Shown here in pieces: positions 23,730 to 31,656 of a stretch of 64,000 nucleotides of DNA. Origin of the DNA: SIG701 sp045611685 (lineage in GTDB: Bacteria > Bacillota > Clostridia > Oscillospirales > CAG-272); NCBI GenBank assembly GCA_045611685.1, contig JAZKXO010000026.1:51053-115052 (forward strand), read 5' to 3'. Numbering within the stretch: position 1 is the stretch's first letter; each line of letters opens with the position of its first letter. The notes beneath the pieces were generated by a model that saw only the letters and a list, made by a program, of their open reading frames with translations, was not told the origin of the DNA and searched no databases. The translations under genes were made by a program, and so were the position numbers.

Positions 23730-24389
23730 TCACACCTTGTAGTAATCGAGCTTTTTCTCACACCATCCGAAGAAGAGCGTGAGAACACCCACGAAGATCA
23801 GGAAGAATACGGCGATGTAGAAGAGCGGCCACACGATGCCGTAGGCGAGATAATCCATCTCGTTCACAAAGAAGATCTCCGCCACCGCGATCACGCGGGC
23901 GAGGGACGTGTCCTTGACGAGCGTTATGACCTCGTTGCTGATCGGCGCCAGAATGCGCTTCACTACCTGCATAAGGATCACGGTGAAGAACATCTCCGCC
24001 CCCGTCATACCGAGAACCTCTGCCGCCTCGTACTGCCCCTTCGGGATCCCCTCGATGCCGCCGCGGTAGATCTCGGAGAAATAGCAGGCGTAATTGATTA
24101 CGAACGCCACGAGCGCCGCCGTAAAGCGGCCGTTATCTCCCGAGAACGGCTGGACACCGAACAGCAGTCCCGGCACGTAGAACACCACGAACAGCTGAAG
24201 CATAAGCGGCGTTCCGCGGATGATCCACACAAACGTGCGGGTGAGCCACGAAAGCGGCTTGAATTTGGACATCGAGCCGAACGCCACGACGAGCCCGAGG
24301 GGCAGCGAAAAGACGAGCGTCAAGGCGAATAAAAGACAGGTAACGCCAAACCCTTCGAAAAGGGTCTGCGTGATCGACAGAAAATTCAT
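23730..24389 (-). CDS. Polar amino-acid ABC transporter permease (HisM/GlnP type)
   Basis: A 219-residue membrane protein with about five helices. The cytoplasmic coupling (EAA) motif EAAEVLGMTGAEMFFTVILMQ-like segment lies in the middle. Its start codon overlaps the stop of the binding-protein gene by one base (TAATG), indicating coupled translation. Together with neighbours it forms an importer for a polar amino acid. Confidence 0.92.
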   Translation of the reverse strand: MNFLSITQTLFEGFGVTCLLFALTLVFSLPLGLVVAFGSMSKFKPLSWLTRTFVWIIRGTPLMLQLFVVFYVPGLLFGVQPFSGDNGRFTAALVAFVINYACYFSEIYRGGIEGIPKGQYEAAEVLGMTGAEMFFTVILMQVVKRILAPISNEVITLVKDTSLARVIAVAEIFFVNEMDYLAYGIVWPLFYIAVFFLIFVGVLTLFFGWCEKKLDYYKV

Positions 24390-25216
24390 TAAGACTCAGC
24401 GCCGATGTTGGGGATCAGATCGTTCGTGAGGTTGTATTTTGCCGCGATTTCAGCGAGCTTGCCGTTCTCGGAGAGGCTCTTTATCGCCTCGTTGATCTTC
24501 GCGGTCAGATCGCTGCCCTTGCGTGCACCGATCGCGTATACCTCGCTCTCCGGCTGTACGGCGTCGTTGATAGCGAGCGCCGCGTAGTCGCCGCTGCCAA
24601 CCATGGCCTTCGCCATCTGGTAGTCGATTACGGCAAAGTCAGCGTTGCCGGCTACGAGCTCCATGAGAGCCGCTGCCTGCGAGGTAAAGGTCGTTACCTT
24701 ATCCTCAGCGCCGCAAAGCTCAATAGCAACGCCCTCACCGGAGGAGCCGCCCTCGGCAACAGCCTTCTTGCCGGCAAATGCCTCTGCCGTGTTCAACTCA
24801 GCGATGCGGTCAGCCTTCGTGATGATAACCTGACGGTTCTCAAGGTAGGAGTAGGTGAAATCTACGTACTCGGTACGGGATTTGCCGTCGCTTTCCATAC
24901 CGTAGGTGAAGCCGTTCCAGATGAGATCAATCGCACCGGAGTTCAGCTCCATGTACTTGTTCGGCCAACTAATCACCTGGAATTTTGCCTCAAGGCCGAG
25001 CTGTTCGGCAACGGCGGTAGCGAACTCGGTGTCAAAGCCGGTCAGATTGCCGTCTTCGTCAAAGTAGTTCATGGGAGCGTATACGGTGATACCGCATACG
25101 AAGTAGCCTTTTTCCTCAATCGCTGCCCAGTCGGACTTTTTGCCGCAGGATGCGAGCACTGCGAGCGCCATAACGAGAGAAAGCGCCAGCGCCATAATCT
25201 TTACAAACTTTTTCAT
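24389..25216 (-). CDS. Polar amino-acid-binding lipoprotein (SBP family 3)
   Basis: A 275-residue extracellular binding protein. The signal peptide ends in lipobox LASC (Cys at residue 25). The mature part has the family-3 pattern: VCGITVYAPMNYFDEDGNLTGFD, then IDLIWNGFTYGMES and a binding-site Arg in KSRTEYVDFT. Substrate is a polar amino acid, with cystine or glutamine possible. The start at 25216 has AAAGAGG; expression is from a promoter with a hairpin leader. Confidence 0.92.
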   Translation of the reverse strand: MKKFVKIMALALSLVMALAVLASCGKKSDWAAIEEKGYFVCGITVYAPMNYFDEDGNLTGFDTEFATAVAEQLGLEAKFQVISWPNKYMELNSGAIDLIWNGFTYGMESDGKSRTEYVDFTYSYLENRQVIITKADRIAELNTAEAFAGKKAVAEGGSSGEGVAIELCGAEDKVTTFTSQAAALMELVAGNADFAVIDYQMAKAMVGSGDYAALAINDAVQPESEVYAIGARKGSDLTAKINEAIKSLSENGKLAEIAAKYNLTNDLIPNIGAES

Positions 25217-25263
25217 GATAAATACCTCTTTCTTCTTATAGAAAAATATATCGTTGTTTTGTT

Positions 25264-25326
25264 GCTTTAGCACTTTATCGTGCTAAAGCGCTGTATTATG
25301 ATACCACATATCAGCACGGTTGTCAA
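25264..25326 (-). promoter_or_regulatory. Promoter with a 10-bp inverted repeat at the transcript start
   Basis: On the minus strand TTGACA (25321-25326) and TATCAT (25298-25303) are 17 bases apart. The predicted transcript starts near 25291 and almost at once enters GCTTTAGCAC-GATAAA-GTGCTAAAGC (25264-25289). This perfect inverted repeat could be an operator for a repressor or a 5' RNA hairpin controlling stability of the amino-acid transporter mRNA. No known consensus was recognised. Confidence 0.65.
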
Positions 25327-25397
25327 GAGGGTTTTGTATTTTTCTAAAAAAGAAAAACGGATACGCCGCATCTCTACCAATACCGTCCCCGCCTTAC

Positions 25398-25581
25398 ATG
25401 GAAGGGGATTTTCTGCCCACGCCGCGAGGATGCCGTTTTTGCCGAAGGCAAAAGTCCGCGCTTCTTAACAAGGTTGCCGTTTTACGGCAACCTTGCCGAG
25501 ACGGAAGCAGCGCTTTGAACTACGGCGCTCGAAATCCCGTCTCGCCTCGACGCAGATAATCCCCGAAGGGGATTTTCTGCC
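25398..25581. repeat. 184-bp dispersed repeat, family D copy 1
   Basis: Nearly identical (four mismatches seen, no gap) to 50473-50656 in the same orientation. Both ends carry the same 17 bases GAAGGGGATTTTCTGCC. Inside are stacked hairpins, including AAGGTTGCCGT-TTT-ACGGCAACCTT, TTTTGCC-GAA-GGCAAAA and a larger stem with GAGACGG/CCGTCTC arms. No protein is encoded. It may be a MITE-like element or an RNA unit. Confidence 0.85.
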
Positions 25582-25596
25582 CACGCCGCGCGAAAT

Positions 25597-25820
25597 TCCC
25601 CGCGGCGAAGCCGCGTCACTACTGAATATCGGCAAACAGTCTTTCCGTATTCGGCTCGCGTAGCGGGGATCACAAGTAAATTCGCCTGTGCCTAAGAGGG
25701 ATAGAGAGGTGTCGGGGAGGAAGGGAGAATATGTCCCCGCCTCTCCCTTCCTCTCTGACGCGGGGTTGCCGCGAAGGGCTCCGCGTGGGCCCTTCGTGCC
25801 GCCGGAGGCAGGCGCCTCCC
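25597..25820. repeat. About 225-bp dispersed repeat, family E copy 1
   Basis: Matches 55992-56221 in opposite orientation over most of its length, with scattered differences. Shared blocks include the GAAGGGCTCCGCGTGGGCC stretch and the TAAGAGGGATAGAGAGGTGT stretch. It lies only about 15 bases behind the family D copy. No gene is visible. Confidence 0.75.
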
Positions 25821-25907
25821 ATTCATACCAATATTGTTTTGCGCTTTCGCGCGGAGGGGAGAAGCCGCGTCACGGTGTTCCCGATGCGGTATGACATCCA
25901 CAAACCT

Positions 25908-25983
25908 GTAGGGGGGCATTCCATATGCCCCCGTTTCGGTCGTCGTTGTCGTATTTGCGGGCGGATATGGAATCCGCCCCTAC
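25908..25983. repeat. Inverted-repeat element, family F
   Basis: GTAGGGG..ATTCCATAT.. at 25908-25927 pairs with ..ATATGGAAT..CCCCTAC at 25965-25983. Elements of this type, with GTAGGGGCGGATTCCATATC-like arms, are common in gut Clostridia. The remaining bases between 25821 and 26036 hold nothing I recognise. Confidence 0.65.
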
Positions 25984-26036
25984 TCCCGCCCTACAGCGAG
26001 ACCGGGGCTTTGCCCCTCTCCCCGCGAAATTTCCTC

Positions 26037-26065
26037 TTGCGTTTTCCTTTCAATGGCGGTATAAT
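26037..26065 (+). promoter_or_regulatory. Promoter of the HAD phosphatase gene
   Basis: TTGCGT (26037-26042) and TATAAT (26060-26065) with a 17-base spacer, 30 bases before the GTG start. Confidence 0.6.
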
Positions 26066-26094
26066 ATAAAAAAGGAAGTAAGGGATGTGAGACG

Positions 26095-26772
26095 GTGCTG
26101 GACGCAGTTCTTTTTGATCTCGACGGAACGCTTGCGGATACTATGCCGAGTCTGGTATTCTGCGTAAACCAAACGCGCGCGCACTTCGGTCTCGATCCCG
26201 TCTCCCCCGATACGGTTCTCGGATGCGTAGGCCTCGGCGAGCGCGATTTCGTCCGCGGCGGCATCACCGAGGAGACGATCGCCGAGCGGGGCGAAGCCTT
26301 TTTCGAAGAAGCATACGATTTTTATAAATCCTTTTATGCCGAGCACGCCACGTATCTCACCGCCCCGTACGCGGGAATCACGGCGGCACTGGATACACTC
26401 CGCGCCCGTGAGCTTCGCCTCGGGATCGTCTCGAACAAAGCGCACGAGTTTGTCACCGAGATGGCGGAGATGCTTTTCCCCGGCCGCTTCTCTGCGGTCG
26501 TCGGCGTGGGCGAGCTCCCGCCGAAACCCGATCCCGCCCCCGCGATCGAAGCCGCACGGATGATGGGCGTGCAGCCCCGCCGCTGCGCCTTCGTCGGCGA
26601 CTCTGAGATTGATATGGAGACGGCAAAAAATGCGGGCATGATCCCCCTCGGCGTCTCGTGGGGATACCGTCCGCCGATGCTTCTCAGGCACGCGGGTGCT
26701 GTGGCGATCGCCGACGCGCCAAACGATCTCGCAACCCTTATCGGCCTTTGCGAGAAGGGGCTTCTTCTCTGA
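26095..26772 (+). CDS. HAD-family phosphatase (phosphoglycolate phosphatase-like)
   Basis: A 225-residue haloacid-dehalogenase hydrolase of the Gph/PGP type. Motif I is FDLDGTLADT, motif II GIVSNK, motif III lysine in LPPKPDP, and motif IV FVGDSEIDMETAKNAG; a helical cap sits between I and II. The start is a GTG (26095) with AGGGA about 9 bases upstream; no in-frame ATG fits. Substrate is a small phosphate ester, perhaps phosphoglycolate. Confidence 0.88.
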   Translation: MLDAVLFDLDGTLADTMPSLVFCVNQTRAHFGLDPVSPDTVLGCVGLGERDFVRGGITEETIAERGEAFFEEAYDFYKSFYAEHATYLTAPYAGITAALDTLRARELRLGIVSNKAHEFVTEMAEMLFPGRFSAVVGVGELPPKPDPAPAIEAARMMGVQPRRCAFVGDSEIDMETAKNAGMIPLGVSWGYRPPMLLRHAGAVAIADAPNDLATLIGLCEKGLLL

Positions 26773-26840
26773 TTTTCGAACAAAATACCGGGCATCCCCC
26801 GGATTTTTAATACATTTTTCTTTCTTAGGAGACAAAAAAC

Positions 26841-27707
26841 ATGGTACCTTTCAAAGTGGATCTTACAAAAGAAGTAGCAGTCGTAACGGGCGCGGGCGGC
26901 GTTCTGTGCTCCGGCTTTGCAAAAGCGCTTTCCGAATGCGGTGCTAAAGTTGCCGTATGCGATCTGCGCCTCGAAGCCGCACAGAAAGTGGCAGATGAGA
27001 TAAATGCAGCCGGCGGCAAAGCCGCGGCTTTTGAGATGAATGTTCTCAAAAAGGAATCCATCGTGGAGGCACAGCAGAAGATCCACGAACAGTTCGGCGA
27101 GGTAACGATCCTTCTGAACGGCGCGGGCGGAAACAATCCCAAGGGCACGACCGACCGCGAATACTGCACCCCCGAGGATATCGCTGAGCTGGAGAAGAAC
27201 GGCACGATCGAGGGCGTCAAAACCTTCTTCGATCTCGATCCCGACGGCATTTCGTTCGTGTTTAATCTGAACTTCCTCGGCACGCTTCTCCCCACGCAGG
27301 TGTTCGGCCGCGAGATGGCAAAGACGGGCGGCACGGTGATCAACGTGTCCTCCATGAACGCATTCTGCCCGCTCACGAAGATCCCCGCTTACTCGGGCGC
27401 CAAGGCCGCCGTGTCGAACTTCACGCAGTGGCTGGCTGTACACTTCGCTCCCGTCGGCATCCGCGTAAACGCGATCGCACCCGGCTTCTTCTGCACCGAT
27501 CAGAACCGTGCGCTCCTCTTCAACGCGGACGGCACGCTTTCCGCACGCTCGCAGAAGATTCTGAACAACACGCCGATGAATCGCTTCGGCGAGCCGGACG
27601 ATCTGACCGGCACGCTTCTGTGGCTGGCAGACAAGAACGCATCCGCATTCGTAACGGGCGTAGTAGTTCCCGTTGACGGCGGTTTCGCGGCTTATTCCGG
27701 AGTTTAA
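26841..27707 (+). CDS. SDR-family D-mannonate oxidoreductase-like dehydrogenase
   Basis: A 288-residue short-chain dehydrogenase with TGAGGVLCSGFA cofactor loop (residues about 16-27), NGAGG, a catalytic Ser in NVSSMNAF, and YSGAK with Tyr and Lys. The pattern GIRVNAIAPGFF and the insert with NRALLFN fit the SDR group annotated as D-mannonate oxidoreductase (fructuronate reductase, YjmF/UxuB-like) in Firmicutes. It would convert fructuronate to mannonate, upstream of KdgK, two candidates for which lie in this window. The ribosome binding site is TAGGAG. Confidence 0.85.
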   Translation: MVPFKVDLTKEVAVVTGAGGVLCSGFAKALSECGAKVAVCDLRLEAAQKVADEINAAGGKAAAFEMNVLKKESIVEAQQKIHEQFGEVTILLNGAGGNNPKGTTDREYCTPEDIAELEKNGTIEGVKTFFDLDPDGISFVFNLNFLGTLLPTQVFGREMAKTGGTVINVSSMNAFCPLTKIPAYSGAKAAVSNFTQWLAVHFAPVGIRVNAIAPGFFCTDQNRALLFNADGTLSARSQKILNNTPMNRFGEPDDLTGTLLWLADKNASAFVTGVVVPVDGGFAAYSGV

Positions 27708-27722
27708 GAATGATGACAGGAC

Positions 27723-27945
27723 GGGGGAGGGGCTTTTGACAAAAGCCCCTCCCCCGAGCCCCCTCTCCAAAACCTTTATGCTGAATTTCTGTTTTCGGCA
27801 GTGCGCAGACGGCTCGTCTGCCAAAAACCAAAAACACCGCCCTTGCGTATTTGTGCGCACGGACGGTGTTTCTTTTATAGGTTAAAGGTTTTGGGAAGGG
27901 GTACGGGGGAACCCCTTTTGTCAAAAGGGGTTCCCCCGCTGTTTT
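27723..27945. repeat. Composite hairpin repeat (B, A, inverted B)
   Basis: A 15-bp perfect stem GGGGGAGGGGCTTTT/AAAAGCCCCTCCCCC (27723-27755) runs into the shared ACCTTTA border. A GTCTGC/GTGCGCAC-type hairpin region follows, then GGTTAAAGGTTTTGG and a second strong stem GGGGGAACCCCTTTT/AAAAGGGGTTCCCCC (27907-27940) before a T-run. It terminates both convergent genes and belongs to the dispersed B/A family. Confidence 0.8.
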
Positions 27946-27955
27946 TTTTATTATA

Positions 27956-30514
27956 TTACGAATTCTCTGCTACGTACGTCGATACGCGATTCTGGATCAG
28001 CTTCACCGTTTCTTCGAGCGATTTCTGACCGGCGAAGTACGCACCTGCATCCTCTTTGATGATGCTCGTCACGCTTTGATTCTGCCGCATCACACGGCTG
28101 ACGGACTTGACGTAATCACGGAGCATCTCTGCTATCTCGCGATCGAGGAACAATACCTCGTCTCGGTAGCCCGGGTACGGGCTGGGCATACCGATGATGC
28201 CGCCGACACCCGTCGTAACGACGGCGATCTCCTTCTCTGCTGTGTCCGTCTCCTCCTCCACGGCGATCTCCGTTTCGGGGAGGGCGGTCGTCATTTCTAC
28301 CGTGGGGAACGTCTCGGGGAGTACGGCGATGCCGTCATCGATAACGATATCCCCATTGCCGCCCATCATTTCCTCGTAGCGCTTCTTTTCCTCCTCGGCC
28401 TGGCGGATCGCCTCTTCCATCATGGCGTCGAGCGCATCCGTCCGAATCGGGAAATAATAGTTATTCTTTTCTTGATATTCTTTCGTAAGGAAGTAGCTCA
28501 CGAACTGCCATGCGCCATCCTTGAGTGCGGTTTTCGAGCTGATCGCAAAGCTCATATCGCCGGGGATGATCGCGCCGCCGTTTTCTCCGTCGGTCGGTGC
28601 GCCGACGAGGGTGATATCTCTCGTGTAGAACGTGTAGTTCACAAGGCTCGTATACACGTTGAACGAGGACATATACACCTGCTCGAGTGCCGCCAGATCC
28701 TCGCGGAAGCGGTTATCGTACTGCAGCCAGTAATTCTCGCCGTAGATGCCACTGTCATCCTTCGGCCGCTCGGGGAGCGATGCGACGAATGAAAGCAGAT
28801 CGGAGAATGCAATCGAGTCAAACGAGCACGTGCCCGTATCGGCATCAATGAACTCCTCGTAACAGAAGGAAAGGAAGAGATCGAACACGTCCTCGCGGTA
28901 GAGATCGAAGAACACCTTCGTCGTCTCGGGCAGATTTCTCGCCCAGCGGGCGAAATCGCTCATCGTCCACGAGGTACGGTCGCCCACGACGGACGTTTTG
29001 CCGGCGAGCGTCTGAATACTGAAGCTCGGGAAGATCTCGTAAAGCTTGCCGTCGACGTCAAGCGCTTCGAGCACGTTCGGGAGGAAATCGTCTCTCGAGA
29101 AGCGCTCGTCCTTATCAATGAGCGGATACAGATCGAGAAGAAGCCCCTTCGCGATGTACGATTCGATCGGCATATACGTGTTGGTCAGAAGAATATCAGG
29201 GCCGCGGCCGGCGATGATATCGTTGTTCATCGCGGTTACCGCTTTTTCAATCAGCTCGTCATAATTGTAATCCTGACCATCTTCAAGGTAATCGTCCAGT
29301 TTGTACGTTCTGATGTTCACGCGGTACTCGTCGCTCTGCCGATTGAAGCGGACAGCCTCTTCGCGAATCGTCCAGTCGTCAGCCAGCACGGCAACGTCGA
29401 TGATATACTTCGGAACGAGCTCATCCTCGGGCACGCGGTCGAGAATGAAGATCGCCTCGGTCTGGGTGAACGAATCGTAGCCGTACGTTACGAATTTCTC
29501 GGGGGAGATGACCTTCATATTGTACGCGACGTTGTAGTTAAGGTCGGAGTTCATGAAGTTCAGAACCTCAACCGCCGTTTTTGTCTCAAGATCAAATCCG
29601 TACACAGCAGTCTCGTTCATGAAGTAGAAGGTGTAGCCCTCTCCCTCAAAGAAGTTGTACATGTTATCGAAATAGTCGCCCTCCAGCTTCAGCGGCTCGC
29701 CGAGTACCGCCGTCTTCGTATCAAGCGGAATGAGGGAGAACACGTTTTTCGATCCGGTATAACCGCAGTGGAGGAAATACAGATCATCCCCGTCGGTGAG
29801 GCGATGCTGGATATAGCCGCTCGTGAGGTAATCCTTCGTATCGAGCTTTGTGAACGACTCGGCATCCGTCGGGCGGAGGAAGAGCACCTCTTCACCGGCA
29901 TCGTATCCGCCGATGAGAAGAGAGCCGTCCCCACACACGGTGAGATTGTAAAGGCTGCGATACTCGCCCTCTGCCTGCGGCGCACCGAACACGTTTTGCT
30001 CCGTGAACGCCTCAATGATCGTGCCGTCTGCCGCCGTGTGCTTGAACGTATACTTCTCCGTCGAGGTGTAGGTGATCGGATCGTACGTGTAGGTGCACGT
30101 ACCAACCCAAAGGGTACCGTCGGCGAGCGGCACACGCGTCATCTCGTACGTATGTACGTTCGGATCATCGTTTTTGAAAATATCCGCAGGATCGTCGATC
30201 GGCTCCTTATCGCGCGGCGGGGTAATGTCGGTGAGATTCGTGCCGTCCACGTCCATTTCGTAGATGACGTCCCAGCTTTCGTAGGTCTTCTCGTCGTAAT
30301 GCGTACCGGTGATGCGGATCTTTTCCCCTTCGACAGAGAGATCGTACATCCAGCTCATGTTCTCAGGGATCGGGATCTCCGTTATCCGATAGACATTCTC
30401 GAGCACCTGCTTTTCGGGCATTTTCTGTCCGCCGCCGCAGCCGAAAAGGGCAAGGGGTGTAAGAACGGTCAAAACGGCGAGCGCCGCTGCAGTAATTCTC
30501 CGTTTCATTTTCAT
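27956..30514 (-). CDS. Large lipoprotein: N-terminal propeller-like region fused to a sugar-type solute-binding domain
   Basis: An 852-residue lipoprotein (lipobox LFGC, Cys at residue 26). Residues about 40-370 are beta-rich with repeated GDGSLLIGG- and DGDDLYFLHCGYTG-like segments, resembling a beta-propeller. Residues about 385-700 match family-1 extracellular sugar-binding proteins (IREEAVRFNRQ, NNDIIAGRGPDILL, WTMSDFARWA, DGAWQFVSYFLTKEYQ). An acidic low-complexity insert of about 85 residues (700-785) precedes a last helical segment. The gene ends an operon with MalF/MalG-type permeases, so it is the likely binding protein. The start overlaps the upstream stop by 4 bases. A fused sensor-plus-binder is unusual. 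Confidence 0.78.
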   Translation of the reverse strand: MKMKRRITAAALAVLTVLTPLALFGCGGGQKMPEKQVLENVYRITEIPIPENMSWMYDLSVEGEKIRITGTHYDEKTYESWDVIYEMDVDGTNLTDITPPRDKEPIDDPADIFKNDDPNVHTYEMTRVPLADGTLWVGTCTYTYDPITYTSTEKYTFKHTAADGTIIEAFTEQNVFGAPQAEGEYRSLYNLTVCGDGSLLIGGYDAGEEVLFLRPTDAESFTKLDTKDYLTSGYIQHRLTDGDDLYFLHCGYTGSKNVFSLIPLDTKTAVLGEPLKLEGDYFDNMYNFFEGEGYTFYFMNETAVYGFDLETKTAVEVLNFMNSDLNYNVAYNMKVISPEKFVTYGYDSFTQTEAIFILDRVPEDELVPKYIIDVAVLADDWTIREEAVRFNRQSDEYRVNIRTYKLDDYLEDGQDYNYDELIEKAVTAMNNDIIAGRGPDILLTNTYMPIESYIAKGLLLDLYPLIDKDERFSRDDFLPNVLEALDVDGKLYEIFPSFSIQTLAGKTSVVGDRTSWTMSDFARWARNLPETTKVFFDLYREDVFDLFLSFCYEEFIDADTGTCSFDSIAFSDLLSFVASLPERPKDDSGIYGENYWLQYDNRFREDLAALEQVYMSSFNVYTSLVNYTFYTRDITLVGAPTDGENGGAIIPGDMSFAISSKTALKDGAWQFVSYFLTKEYQEKNNYYFPIRTDALDAMMEEAIRQAEEEKKRYEEMMGGNGDIVIDDGIAVLPETFPTVEMTTALPETEIAVEEETDTAEKEIAVVTTGVGGIIGMPSPYPGYRDEVLFLDREIAEMLRDYVKSVSRVMRQNQSVTSIIKEDAGAYFAGQKSLEETVKLIQNRVSTYVAENS

Positions 30515-31656
30515 AGAGTCTCCTTTTTATAAAAAGATCGCTTGTCAGCCGCCTTTCGGGGCGGTTTCGTCTTTCCTTTCTTTTTCGCCGCACGGACGGC
30601 GGGGATCGTCATATATTCCCAGAGATCATCCCGCTTTTCGCCCGCCGCCGTCTTAAGACGGGAGAGAGCACGCTCCGTCGGATGCCAAAGGGCACCGATC
30701 AGAACGATAACGCCGACGAGCGCGGCCGAAGCGAAAACGATCTCCCAAAGCAGGTACGATGACGCCTTGTACTCTGCCACCCTCGCCACGTTTTCAAACC
30801 ACGGATAGGTGATGGACGAGGTGCGCACACCGAGCGTATCGCGCCGCAGGGTAATCTCCCAAAGCGCGGGGATCGAGAATCGCGCGGAGTTCTCCACTGT
30901 GACGGCGCTGTCCTTGTAGCCATCGAAAATCTTTCTGACCGTGCCGCGGGCAAAGCCCTCGACCGGCTCGGGGAGAACCGACTCCCAAACGGTAACGTCA
31001 GAAACGTTCCGTCCGAATGCCGAGGAATACGTGAGATAAATGCGGGGCGTTTTGCCGTACCCATCGTAAAACCGATTCTCGGGCACGCGGAATACGCCTG
31101 CCACGGTATAAGGCACGCCGTCGACCTGAACGGTACTGCCCGCCACGTCAACCGCGCCGAAAAGGGCGAATGCCGCCGTCTCGTCGAGGAATACCGCACC
31201 GTCCCCCGCGGCGTCATCCGTAAGAGGCGCACCGCTCACAAGATCGGGCGTGTGTACGTAGAAGTAATCCCCCCCGATGAGCGTAGCCGTTACGGTGAAC
31301 GTAGCGCGGCTCGTTTCAATATACGTTTCTCTCTCGGTACTGTATGCATAAAACCAGAGACGGCCTTGCCCCTTTGCCTCAAGCGATGCGTCCGTAAGCG
31401 CCGATTCGATCTGCCGGCTCACGCCCTGTATCGCCGATACGGAATACGGGCGGTCCGCCGCAAAAAACACGCTCATTTGTACCGAGTCCTCGCCCCATCG
31501 TTCGGCGGCGAGCTGATCGGGCAGCGATTTTGCCACCCTGCCGCGTCCAATCTCCAAAAGGAGAATGGCACATAAAGCGACCGCCATCGAAGCGAAAAGG
31601 ACGATCCAAAAGATCCGCTGTCGTTTTGTAAGATTCAGTTTCATTGTTTTCGTCAA
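30511..31656 (-). CDS. Protein with MacB-like periplasmic core domain, no FtsX domain
   Basis: A 381-residue protein with an N-terminal helix (about 13-35) and a second helix (about 300-325). The extracellular part has the MacB_PCD pattern: ATLIGGDYFYVHTPDLVSGAPL, VFLDETAAFALFG and VDGVPYTVAGVFRVPENRF. Normal FtsX-type permeases follow this with three more helices; here only one follows and then a basic cytoplasmic tail of about 50 residues. It therefore cannot be a complete permease and may act as a partner of the MacA-like protein encoded immediately upstream. Confidence 0.72.
   Translation of the reverse strand: MTKTMKLNLTKRQRIFWIVLFASMAVALCAILLLEIGRGRVAKSLPDQLAAERWGEDSVQMSVFFAADRPYSVSAIQGVSRQIESALTDASLEAKGQGRLWFYAYSTERETYIETSRATFTVTATLIGGDYFYVHTPDLVSGAPLTDDAAGDGAVFLDETAAFALFGAVDVAGSTVQVDGVPYTVAGVFRVPENRFYDGYGKTPRIYLTYSSAFGRNVSDVTVWESVLPEPVEGFARGTVRKIFDGYKDSAVTVENSARFSIPALWEITLRRDTLGVRTSSITYPWFENVARVAEYKASSYLLWEIVFASAALVGVIVLIGALWHPTERALSRLKTAAGEKRDDLWEYMTIPAVRAAKKKGKTKPPRKAADKRSFYKKETL

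Noticed and set aside
26334..27860. Minus-strand open frame opposite the HAD and SDR genes
   Set aside because: Shadow of two well-supported genes with clear motifs.
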